NCBI GenBank assembly: GCA_016296675.1
Contig: JAEDIV010000119.1
Location: 1-8,332, forward strand
DNA: 8,332 bases
Source: Clostridia bacterium
GTDB lineage: Bacteria; Bacillota; Clostridia; Christensenellales; Aristaeellaceae
Reading direction: 5' to 3'
The notes under the pieces are model-generated. The model was given only the letters and a program-made list of their open reading frames with translations. It did not search any database and had not been told where the DNA came from. Shown here piece after piece: positions 1-5,641 of the stretch. Each line of letters begins with the position of its first letter. The stretch's first letter is position 1. A program made the position numbers and the translations under genes.

Positions 1-20
1 CGCAGGATTTCAGGGGATCG

Positions 21-61
21 GCCCTTCCCATCAAAAAAGGTACTTTTTTGATGGGAAGGGC
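21..61. repeat. Perfect long inverted repeat (19-bp arms, 3-nt loop)
   Basis: The arms are 21-39 and 43-61, separated by the loop gta at 40-42. All 19 pairs are Watson-Crick: a G/C-rich outer part (gcccttcccatc) and an inner A6/T6 part. It begins 31 bp beyond the stop of the leftward exonuclease gene, so in the minus-strand transcript it would form a strong 3' hairpin. No T-run follows the stem on either strand, because the T6 tract lies inside the stem. It is therefore not a textbook intrinsic terminator; it could be a 3'-end stabiliser, a processed terminator or a small dispersed palindromic repeat. The structure is certain, the role is inferred. Confidence 0.85.
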
Positions 62-92
62 AAGCCCCCGCCGTATAAATCTGACAGCAGAA

Positions 93-677
93 TTACAATA
101 GCCCCTCAACCATGCCGAGCTCCGCACCCTTTAAAAGGCACAGATAGGTCATCGCCGCGTCAAATCTTGCATCGTGCTGATTTCCGCTGTCTCCGAACCA
201 TTCGCTGGCTTTCGCCTGGATGAAATCATCTTCAATGGAAAAATATTCCTTAAGCTCGATGAGCTTGGGCGGTTTGGGCCGATAGCTCTGGAATTTTCGG
301 CGCATTTTCATGTTTCCGGTAAAGTGGTTCATGGTGCAGAAGGTTTTGGGATTCACAAGCGCAAGGTTCACGCGCTCAAATTCCGCTTTCAGAAACCGCA
401 TGTCAAAGGCCACATTGTGTCCGACGATAGTTTCGGCAGAAGAAAAGTCGTCAAAAATCTCCCTGGCACAGTCCGAAAAGGTTTTGCCGCCGGATAAGGT
501 TTTCAGCATTTCCATGCTGAAGCCGTGAACGCCCTGACTTCTTTCGTCCATCTGATCGACGGTAAAAAACATGCTTTTCCCCTGAACGCACCCGTTTTCA
601 ACTGAAAGATACGCGATCTGACAGATCTCTCCGGGCTTCAGCGAAGTCGTTTCCGTGTCAAAGACGATGATTTTCAA
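93..677 (-). CDS. DnaQ-like DEDDh 3'-5' exonuclease
   Basis: This is a 194-aa stand-alone exonuclease domain of the DnaQ/RNase T superfamily, which removes nucleotides from 3' ends of DNA or RNA with two metal ions. All catalytic motifs are visible: ExoI FDTET (D7, E9), ExoII GHNVAFD (D92), and ExoIII HDARFD (H168, D173), which makes it DEDDh type. No polymerase, helicase or BRCT part is attached, so the substrate (proofreading, repair or RNA turnover) cannot be told. The start is TTG at 677-675, overlapping the stop of the upstream lyase gene as TTGA; no other start fits, since the ExoI motif begins at residue 6. There is only a weak purine-rich site (aggcgg) about 10 nt upstream, so translation probably depends on coupling to the lyase gene. 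Residues 120-160 between ExoII and ExoIII are lysine/arginine-rich and may contact nucleic acid (inference). Confidence 0.9.
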   Translation of the reverse strand: MKIIVFDTETTSLKPGEICQIAYLSVENGCVQGKSMFFTVDQMDERSQGVHGFSMEMLKTLSGGKTFSDCAREIFDDFSSAETIVGHNVAFDMRFLKAEFERVNLALVNPKTFCTMNHFTGNMKMRRKFQSYRPKPPKLIELKEYFSIEDDFIQAKASEWFGDSGNQHDARFDAAMTYLCLLKGAELGMVEGLL

Positions 678-1843
678 CGTTCACGAACCGCCTTTTCGAT
701 TCGTTCAAGCGCGGTCATGATGTTTTTATGGGTGGTGGCAAAATTGAGACGCATGTGGCCCTCGCCGCCGTTTCCGAAGAACGTACCGTTGGTGGGAATG
801 ATGCCGCACTTGTGGATGAAGAAATCCTTAAGTTCGTCATCCGTGAGTTTGAGCTCGCGGCAGTCAAGCCACAGCAAATACGTGCCCTCAGGCGCATGCG
901 CGCGGATACCGTCGATCTTTTCAATGCCCTGCATCAGGATATCGCGGCTGTCAGAAAGATACTCATTAAGCGCGTCCAGCCAGTCCCATCCGGTTTCATA
1001 GGCGGCTCTGGTAGCAAGGCGGCCGAAGAGATTGACTTCCGCCATAGCGCTGCTTAGAGAATCCGCGATCTTCTTTCTGAGACACTCATCCGGGCAAAGG
1101 ATCGTGGAATGGCGGATGGCGGCAAGATTAAACGTCTTGGTCGCAGAAATGAAAACAACAGCGTTTTCGCCGCCGGGAACGCTCAGGATAGACGTATGCT
1201 TTGCGCCGCGCAGTTCAAAATCCGCGTGAATTTCATCGGCAATCAGTAAAACGCCGTACTGATTGCAGAGTTTTACAAGCGTTTCCAGCTCTTCTTTTTT
1301 CCAGATGCGGCCGATAGGGTTGTGGGGAGAGCAGAAGATCATCGCGTCCGCGCCGGCTTTAAAAATATCTTCAAGACCGTTAAAATCGATCTCCCAGCCG
1401 TTTTCATTTTCGATCAGGCGGTTTTCAACAAGCTCCATACCCGCTTTCGCCGTCATGCCGGAAAACGGGCCGTAGACCGGCGGCTGGATGACGACGCGCG
1501 CGCCTTTTTCCAATGTCGCATTGAGCACATGATAAATGCTGTCCACAACGCCGGGGCTGTAGAGAATCCATTCGGGCTCCACATGGGTGTTGTGGCGGTT
1601 TTTCATCCAATTGACAACCGCCTGCTTGTCGCGCGCGCTTTCCTGCGCATAGCCGAAAACGCCGTGCTGGGCGCGCTTGACGAGCGCGTCGATGATGCCG
1701 TCTGCCGTTTTGAAGTCCATATCGGCAACCCACATAGGCAGCGCATCCTTGTTTCCAAAGCTCTCGCGGTTGTCCCACTTGATACACTCGGTATTCACGC
1801 GATTAACCGGCTCATGAAACTGCATGTATAAATTCATATCCAT
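674..1843 (-). CDS. patB: MalY/PatB-family PLP-dependent C-S beta-lyase (aminotransferase class I/II)
   Basis: This 389-aa fold-type I PLP enzyme matches the usual length of the MalY/PatB family, which cleaves cystathionine or cysteine-S-conjugates to a thiol, pyruvate and ammonia in the cytoplasm (family knowledge). Visible features are the N-terminal WVADMDF motif (residues 38-44), the GVFGYA segment (61-66), N175 in CSPHNPIGR, D203 in ADEIH that contacts the PLP pyridine nitrogen, K236 in SATKTFN that forms the Schiff base, and R365 in MRLNFA that binds the substrate carboxylate. The usual Gly after KTFN-x-A is Ala here (FNLAAIRHS), a small change close to the active site. ATG at 1843 has an AAAGGGG site 8 nt upstream. 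The gene lies 70 bp after the HPr-like gene with a hairpin between them, and its TGA overlaps the TTG of the exonuclease. The family is secure; the exact substrate is not, and the symbol is given by family resemblance. Confidence 0.87.
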   Translation of the reverse strand: MDMNLYMQFHEPVNRVNTECIKWDNRESFGNKDALPMWVADMDFKTADGIIDALVKRAQHGVFGYAQESARDKQAVVNWMKNRHNTHVEPEWILYSPGVVDSIYHVLNATLEKGARVVIQPPVYGPFSGMTAKAGMELVENRLIENENGWEIDFNGLEDIFKAGADAMIFCSPHNPIGRIWKKEELETLVKLCNQYGVLLIADEIHADFELRGAKHTSILSVPGGENAVVFISATKTFNLAAIRHSTILCPDECLRKKIADSLSSAMAEVNLFGRLATRAAYETGWDWLDALNEYLSDSRDILMQGIEKIDGIRAHAPEGTYLLWLDCRELKLTDDELKDFFIHKCGIIPTNGTFFGNGGEGHMRLNFATTHKNIMTALERIEKAVRER

Positions 1844-1868
1844 TTTCTCTACCCCTTTATGTATGAAA

Positions 1869-1897
1869 GGCAGAGCGCGTCGAAAACGCGCTCTGCC
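1869..1897 (-). terminator. 12-bp hairpin between HPr-like gene and patB, possible attenuator
   Basis: The arms 1869-1880 and 1886-1897 pair perfectly (ggcagagcgcgt against acgcgctctgcc) around a 5-nt loop. It starts 16 nt after the TGA of the HPr-like gene and ends 25 nt before the patB start. On the minus strand the stem is followed by only three T residues (tttcatac), so termination would be partial. It may reduce readthrough so that the small HPr-like protein is made in excess over the enzymes, or protect the 3' end of a processed short transcript. The hairpin is seen; its role is inferred. Confidence 0.6.
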
Positions 1898-1913
1898 ATC
1901 ATGTCTTTTGTAA

Positions 1914-2144
1914 TCAGCCGATGATGAAAGGCTTGATTTCTTCCATCAAATCGTCGCAGTTGTCATCGTACACTTCCAGTGTGATGGGCTTGGAAAGATC
2001 CAGAGAGAAAATTCCAAGAATGGATTTTCCGTCTACTACGTGACGACCTACGCGCAGGTCGATATCATAGGGGTGACGGCTGGCGATGTTTACAAACTGC
2101 TTCACGTTCTCAGCCAGGCTGAGCTTTATGTTAACGGCTCTCAT
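1914..2144 (-). CDS. HPr-like (Crh-like) protein without the active-site histidine
   Basis: This 76-aa protein aligns from end to end with HPr, the PTS phosphocarrier, but five residues shorter at the N-terminus. With the shared A-S and KSI-x-G anchors set in register (A21/S41 here, A26/S46 in Bacillus HPr), the His15 position is L10, Arg17 is E12 and Pro18 is N13, so the GIHARPA loop is gone and PEP/Enzyme I-dependent phosphorylation is not possible. The HprK-kinase serine segment is kept: DGKSILGIFSL, with S41. This is the logic of Bacillus Crh, which has Gln at position 15 and acts only through Ser46-P as a CcpA corepressor (established knowledge); a similar regulatory role here is inference. 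ATG at 2144 has a strong AAGGGAG site 8 nt upstream and a good promoter at 2197-2225. First gene of the leftward unit. Alternative: a degenerate HPr-fold protein with an unrelated binding role. Confidence 0.8.
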   Translation of the reverse strand: MRAVNIKLSLAENVKQFVNIASRHPYDIDLRVGRHVVDGKSILGIFSLDLSKPITLEVYDDNCDDLMEEIKPFIIG

Positions 2145-2196
2145 TGTGTTGTCTCCCTTACAGATTCGCGCATGCAGCGCATTATTTCCGTCTTAT

Positions 2197-2225
2197 ATAT
2201 TACATTGGGAATTTTAAGGTTTCAA
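2197..2225 (-). promoter_or_regulatory. Sigma-A-type promoter for the leftward unit
   Basis: Read on the minus strand, a perfect -35 hexamer is TTGAAA (2225-2220) and the -10 is TAATAT (2202-2197), separated by exactly 17 bp. Transcription should start near 2190, giving a leader of about 46 nt before the ATG at 2144. No clear cre operator (catabolite-responsive element) was recognised around it. Confidence 0.72.
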
Positions 2226-2347
2226 GTAAAACGCAGCGATTTATAAATGATTTAACGAAAGAGACGAAAATTCGATTATCTGCATGGCAAAACGCTCAAA
2301 AATCACGTTAATTTCAACAGTATTCACAATTCGTAATCCAGTCAAGC
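2226..2347. other. AT-rich divergent intergenic core
   Basis: About 120 bp lie between the two back-to-back promoters, clearly richer in A+T than the genes around them. The only tidy element is a 10-bp palindrome, atttataaat, at 2239-2248, just upstream of the leftward -35, within a short direct repeat of gattta. It could be a regulator site or an UP-like element, or may simply reflect base composition. No ORF or RNA gene is recognisable. Confidence 0.35.
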
Positions 2348-2376
2348 TTGATTTATTACATTGATCGATATATTAT
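2348..2376 (+). promoter_or_regulatory. Sigma-A-type promoter for the rightward operon
   Basis: The -35 TTGATT is at 2348-2353 and the -10 TATTAT at 2371-2376, with an optimal 17-bp spacer. The expected start of transcription is near 2383, only about 12 nt before the Shine-Dalgarno site, so the leader is very short. This placement also argues against the GTG at 2389 as the translation start. Confidence 0.7.
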
Positions 2377-2394
2377 TATACTGGAAATGTGTGC

Positions 2395-2401
2395 AAAGGA
2401 G
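2395..2401 (+). promoter_or_regulatory. Ribosome binding site that fixes the dehydrogenase start
   Basis: AAAGGAG lies 8 nt upstream of the ATG at 2410. The in-frame GTG at 2389 would place this site inside the coding region and would have nothing like it upstream, so ATG 2410 is preferred. Confidence 0.8.
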
Positions 2402-2409
2402 AAAACGGC

Positions 2410-3345
2410 ATGCGCATTGTAGTTCTGGACGGTTTTGCGCTGAATCCCGGCGACATCAGCTGGAGTGAGTTACATGCTCTGGGCGATGTAACCATTTACG
2501 ATCGCACAGAAGAAAAAGACATCGTTTCCCGCGCAAAAGAGGCAGACGCCATTCTCTTAAACAAGTGTCCCATGACCAAAGACACGCTGTCGCTTCTTCC
2601 GAATCTTAAGTATATCGGCGTGCTTGCCACGGGCTATAATGTTGTGGACACCGCCTTTGCCAGAGAAAGAGGCGTTGTCGTGACCAATATCCCCGCTTAT
2701 TCCACCCAATCCGTAGCGCAGCATGTATTTGCGCTGATGCTGGAAATCGCATCCCATACCGGCGCGCACAGCGAAAGATGCTTATCCGGCGGCTGGGAAA
2801 ACGCAAAGGATTTCTGTTTCTGGGATTATCCGCTCACCGAGCTCAGCGAAAAAACGCTCGGCATCATTGGCTACGGCGCAATCGGACAGGCTGTTGGCCG
2901 CATAGCCATTGCCTTCGGCATGCGCGTTTTGTCCTATTCTCCGTCCAAAAATGCGCCGGAGGCGCTTGAAGCCATCTACAGAGAATCCGACGTCATTTCC
3001 CTCAACTGCCCTTTGACGAAGGACAACGCCGGCATGATCTGCTTTTCGTCCATCGCCAAAATGAAAAAGGGCGTCTGGATCATAAACACAGCCCGAGGCG
3101 GACTTGTCAATGAAGAAGACGTCAAAAGCGCCCTCATTTCGGGCCGCATCGGCTATTTTGCCGCAGACGTCGTTTCTTTGGAGCCCATCCGCGGCGACAA
3201 TCCCCTTCTGTCCGCGCCCAACGTCATTCTGACCCCGCACATCGCGTGGGCGCCGAAGGAATCCAGAAAAAGGCTCATGAAAATCGCAGTTTCCAATATA
3301 AAAAACTTCATGGATGGAACCATTATCAACCAAGTAAACGTCTAA
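2410..3345 (+). CDS. D-2-hydroxyacid dehydrogenase, glycerate dehydrogenase/hydroxypyruvate reductase-like
   Basis: This 311-aa cytoplasmic oxidoreductase reversibly reduces a 2-oxoacid to a D-2-hydroxyacid. The N-terminal catalytic domain contains GVLATGYNVVD (residues 70-80) and IPAYSTQSVAQ (94-104), which resemble glycerate dehydrogenase (HprA) more than lactate dehydrogenase. The Rossmann motif is GYGAIG (154-159). The catalytic set is present: R229 in NTARG, E258 in SLEP and H277 in TPHIAW. Two oddities stand out. The acidic residue expected at the end of the second beta strand (usually Y-D-P) is Ser (YSPS, S178), which suggests NADP(H) rather than NAD(H). The segment after it, before ESDVISL, also looks about 8-12 residues shorter than usual. 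ATG 2410 is chosen over an in-frame GTG at 2389 because of the AAAGGAG site. First gene of the rightward operon, 15 bp before the transporter. Substrate (hydroxypyruvate or glyoxylate) is inferred from family similarity. Confidence 0.88.
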   Translation: MRIVVLDGFALNPGDISWSELHALGDVTIYDRTEEKDIVSRAKEADAILLNKCPMTKDTLSLLPNLKYIGVLATGYNVVDTAFARERGVVVTNIPAYSTQSVAQHVFALMLEIASHTGAHSERCLSGGWENAKDFCFWDYPLTELSEKTLGIIGYGAIGQAVGRIAIAFGMRVLSYSPSKNAPEALEAIYRESDVISLNCPLTKDNAGMICFSSIAKMKKGVWIINTARGGLVNEEDVKSALISGRIGYFAADVVSLEPIRGDNPLLSAPNVILTPHIAWAPKESRKRLMKIAVSNIKNFMDGTIINQVNV

Positions 3346-3360
3346 AGGCAGGCGCATATT

Positions 3361-4239
3361 ATGAAAAAAGCCCTATCTTCCGCAGCCTGGACAGGCCCGC
3401 TCTTTGTCGTATTGTCCGCCGTAGCGTGGAGTTTTTCGGGCGTATTGTCTCAGGGACTTATGTGGAACGGCTTTACAAAGACCGGCGTACGCGGCATTGT
3501 CGCCTCGCTCATCTTCGCGGCATTTCGAAAGTCCTTTAAAGTCAAGATCACCTTCGGCCTCGTCCTGGGCGCACTGGGCGTTGCGCTGACAAGCCTTTTA
3601 TACATGTCCGCGACGCTCTATACTTCCGCTTCCAACGCAATCGTGCTTCAGTATTCCATGCCGGCCTATGTCATCCTCTTAAACCTCCTTGTATTCCATC
3701 AAAAGCCCCGCCTGCGCGATATCATCACCGTCGTTTTCGTCATGCTGGGCGTAGTCCTATGCTGCATGGAAGGTCTTCGCGGCGACAAGGATTCCATGTT
3801 TGGAAACCTTCTGGGACTTTTAAGCGGCCTCACCTTCGCGCTCGTGTTTTTCGCCTCCCGCCTTCCGGGATGCGATTCCATCTCCTATTCTTATTTCGGA
3901 AATGTGCTTTCCATCGTGATGGCAGTCAGCCTGTTTTTCGACCCGAACGTGCATTTTGTGCCGACCGAAACCTATACATCGTCCATGATCGCTATGGATT
4001 TCACAAAGGGAATTCTGCTCGGCGTGTCCCTTGGCCTCGGATATCTTTTCTTCTCTCTGGGCATCAAGCGGACTTCCGCCGTCAGCGCCGCGATCATTAC
4101 AAACGTAGAGCCGGTTTTAAACCCCGTATGGGTTTTCGTGTTCATGGGCGTGCAGCCGGGTATTTTTGGAATCCTCGGCGCGCTGATCGTTCTTTTGACT
4201 GTAACACTGCATTCAATCGTCCCTCATCGGACAAAATAA
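3361..4239 (+). CDS. EamA/DMT-superfamily 10-TM metabolite transporter
   Basis: This 292-aa very hydrophobic protein has about ten membrane segments arranged as two EamA repeats. Segments lie roughly at residues 13-31, 43-57, 63-85, 91-112, 119-136, 147-166, 174-193, 215-234, 239-260 and 265-286. The repeat signature is visible twice: SNAIVLQYSMPAYV (91-104) and SAAIITNVEPVLNP (242-255), each with the helix-breaking proline of the family. EamA proteins of the drug/metabolite transporter superfamily usually export amino acids, metabolites or drugs, or take up nucleotide sugars; the substrate here cannot be read from sequence. The start ATG has GGCAGG 8 nt upstream. Its place directly behind a hydroxyacid dehydrogenase and 25 bp before rarA suggests co-transcription; export of a hydroxyacid or amino acid linked to the dehydrogenase is a guess. 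No signal peptide beyond the first membrane segment. Confidence 0.87.
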   Translation: MKKALSSAAWTGPLFVVLSAVAWSFSGVLSQGLMWNGFTKTGVRGIVASLIFAAFRKSFKVKITFGLVLGALGVALTSLLYMSATLYTSASNAIVLQYSMPAYVILLNLLVFHQKPRLRDIITVVFVMLGVVLCCMEGLRGDKDSMFGNLLGLLSGLTFALVFFASRLPGCDSISYSYFGNVLSIVMAVSLFFDPNVHFVPTETYTSSMIAMDFTKGILLGVSLGLGYLFFSLGIKRTSAVSAAIITNVEPVLNPVWVFVFMGVQPGIFGILGALIVLLTVTLHSIVPHRTK

Positions 4240-4264
4240 CCACGCAAATATCTGGAGGATCCGA

Positions 4265-5641
4265 ATGGAAGATCTTTTCTCCTTAAGCACAAAAAAGCTT
4301 GCGCCACTGGCCGACCGCATGCGCCCGAGAACGCTTGATGAATTCATGGGTCAGAAACAGATCGTTGGCGAAGGAAAGCTTTTACGGCGCGCCATCGAAG
4401 CCGACCGCCTGACCAGTTCCATCTTCTGGGGCCCGCCCGGCACCGGCAAAACCACGCTTGCCTCCATCGTCGCCGAAACCACAAACGCTGCCTTTGAAAA
4501 GATGAACGCGGTCACAAGCGGCGTAAGCGATGTGCGCGAGGTACTTGCGCGCGCGGAAAACCGCCTGAAAATGCACGGACAGAGCACCTATCTGCTGCTT
4601 GACGAATGCCATCGCTGGAGCAAAGCGCAGTCCGACTCCATCCTGCCCGCCATCGAAAAAGGCGTCATCCGCTTTATCGGCTCCACCACTGAAAACCCGA
4701 TGATCGCCATGACCCCGGCAATCGTGAGCAGATGCCGTCTGTTCCGCTTTGAACCGCTTTCACAAGAGGACGTAATCGGCGCCCTCCACCGTGCAGTCAA
4801 GGATGAAGAGCGCGGATTCGGCCTTCAGTATGTCACGCTTGACGAAGAAGCTGCGCTTCGAATTGCACAGGCAGCCAGCGGAGATGTAAGAAGCGCCTTG
4901 AACGCGCTTGAAATTGCCGTATTGTCAACCCCCGTCAACCGCAAGGGCGAGATCCACATCACGCCCGAAATCGCGGACGATTCCATCCAGACCCCTGCGC
5001 TGCGTATGGACGAAAGCCTGTTTTACGACATGCTGTCGGCATTTTGCAAATCCCTGCGCGGTTCGGATTCCGACGCTGCGCTTGCATGGTTTGCGCGCAT
5101 GGACCACGCAGGCGTTGATCCCCGCATCATCGTGCGCCGCATCATTGCCCACGCGAGCGAAGACGTAGGCATGGCCAACCCTAACGCGATGCTGACCGCC
5201 GCTGCCGCCTGGCAGTCTTTAAACGCCATCGGCATGCCGGAAGCGCGCCTTCCGATTGCGCAGGCAATCATCACCGTCTGCGAAAGCCCGAAATCCAATG
5301 CCGTCGTTATGGCCATCGACCGCGCGTGGGCCGACGCAGAAAAGGGCGAATACGAAAATGTTCCCCTCCATTTGAGAGATACTCACTATAAAGGCGCAGA
5401 TAAGCTCGGAAGCGGCGAAGGTTACCTCTATCCGCATGACTTTTCCGGTCACTATGTGCATCAAAGATACGCCCCCATCGAAGCTATGGGGCTTCCGTAT
5501 TACGAGCCAAGCGATCAGGGTTATGAATCCCAGATCCGCGCTCTTCGAAATGAGCGCGAGGAATACGCGCGTATGAACGATCAAATCATCAATCACGCAA
5601 ACAACAAGGGAGCAGAAAATGACCAAATCGAAAACAAATAA
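4265..5641 (+). CDS. rarA: Replication-associated recombination protein RarA (MgsA/WRNIP1 family AAA+ ATPase)
   Basis: This 458-aa protein has the full family architecture and usual length. The N-terminal MRPRTLDEFMGQ (residues 19-30) is typical of clamp-loader-like AAA+ proteins. Walker A is GPPGTGKT (56-63, K62), Walker B is LLLDECHR (110-117, D113 and E114), sensor 1 is GSTTENP (139-145), and the SRCRLF arginine motif is at 155-160. The C-terminal MgsA part includes AWFARMDHAGVDP and ASEDVGMANP (about residues 275-305), and the YLYPHDFSGHYVHQRY signature near 395-410. RarA forms tetramers that act at stalled forks and DNA ends with SSB and RecA (established knowledge). The usual DEIHRF in Walker B is DECHRW here, a mild variant that keeps both acidic residues. 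ATG 4265 has GGAGGA 5 nt upstream. The last 23 bp overlap the VanW gene in another frame, so the two are translationally linked. Confidence 0.95.
   Translation: MEDLFSLSTKKLAPLADRMRPRTLDEFMGQKQIVGEGKLLRRAIEADRLTSSIFWGPPGTGKTTLASIVAETTNAAFEKMNAVTSGVSDVREVLARAENRLKMHGQSTYLLLDECHRWSKAQSDSILPAIEKGVIRFIGSTTENPMIAMTPAIVSRCRLFRFEPLSQEDVIGALHRAVKDEERGFGLQYVTLDEEAALRIAQAASGDVRSALNALEIAVLSTPVNRKGEIHITPEIADDSIQTPALRMDESLFYDMLSAFCKSLRGSDSDAALAWFARMDHAGVDPRIIVRRIIAHASEDVGMANPNAMLTAAAAWQSLNAIGMPEARLPIAQAIITVCESPKSNAVVMAIDRAWADAEKGEYENVPLHLRDTHYKGADKLGSGEGYLYPHDFSGHYVHQRYAPIEAMGLPYYEPSDQGYESQIRALRNEREEYARMNDQIINHANNKGAENDQIENK
5606..5612 (+). promoter_or_regulatory. Ribosome binding site of the VanW gene inside rarA
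   Basis: AAGGGAG lies 6 nt upstream of the ATG at 5619, within the last codons of rarA. It supports this start, and so the very basic N-terminal tail, over internal starts. Confidence 0.75.

Noticed and set aside
1322..1831. Plus-strand open frame (169 codons) opposite patB
   Set aside because: Antisense to a well-supported PLP enzyme; the translation is rich in Arg, His and Ala without any motif.
2280..2300. Catabolite-responsive element (cre) in the divergent region, suggested by tggcaaaacgctca
   Set aside because: The TG, CG and CA positions do not fall in the spacing of the cre consensus.
2389..2409. Seven extra N-terminal residues of the dehydrogenase from GTG 2389
   Set aside because: The ribosome site would lie inside the coding sequence and the predicted transcript start is only about 6 nt upstream; family proteins begin at the M-R-I-V-V-L-D strand.
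2782..3357. Long minus-strand open frame (191 codons) opposite the dehydrogenase
   Set aside because: It lies entirely antisense to a gene with full catalytic motifs. The frame is open because of codon bias, shows no domain, and its composition is typical of a shadow frame.
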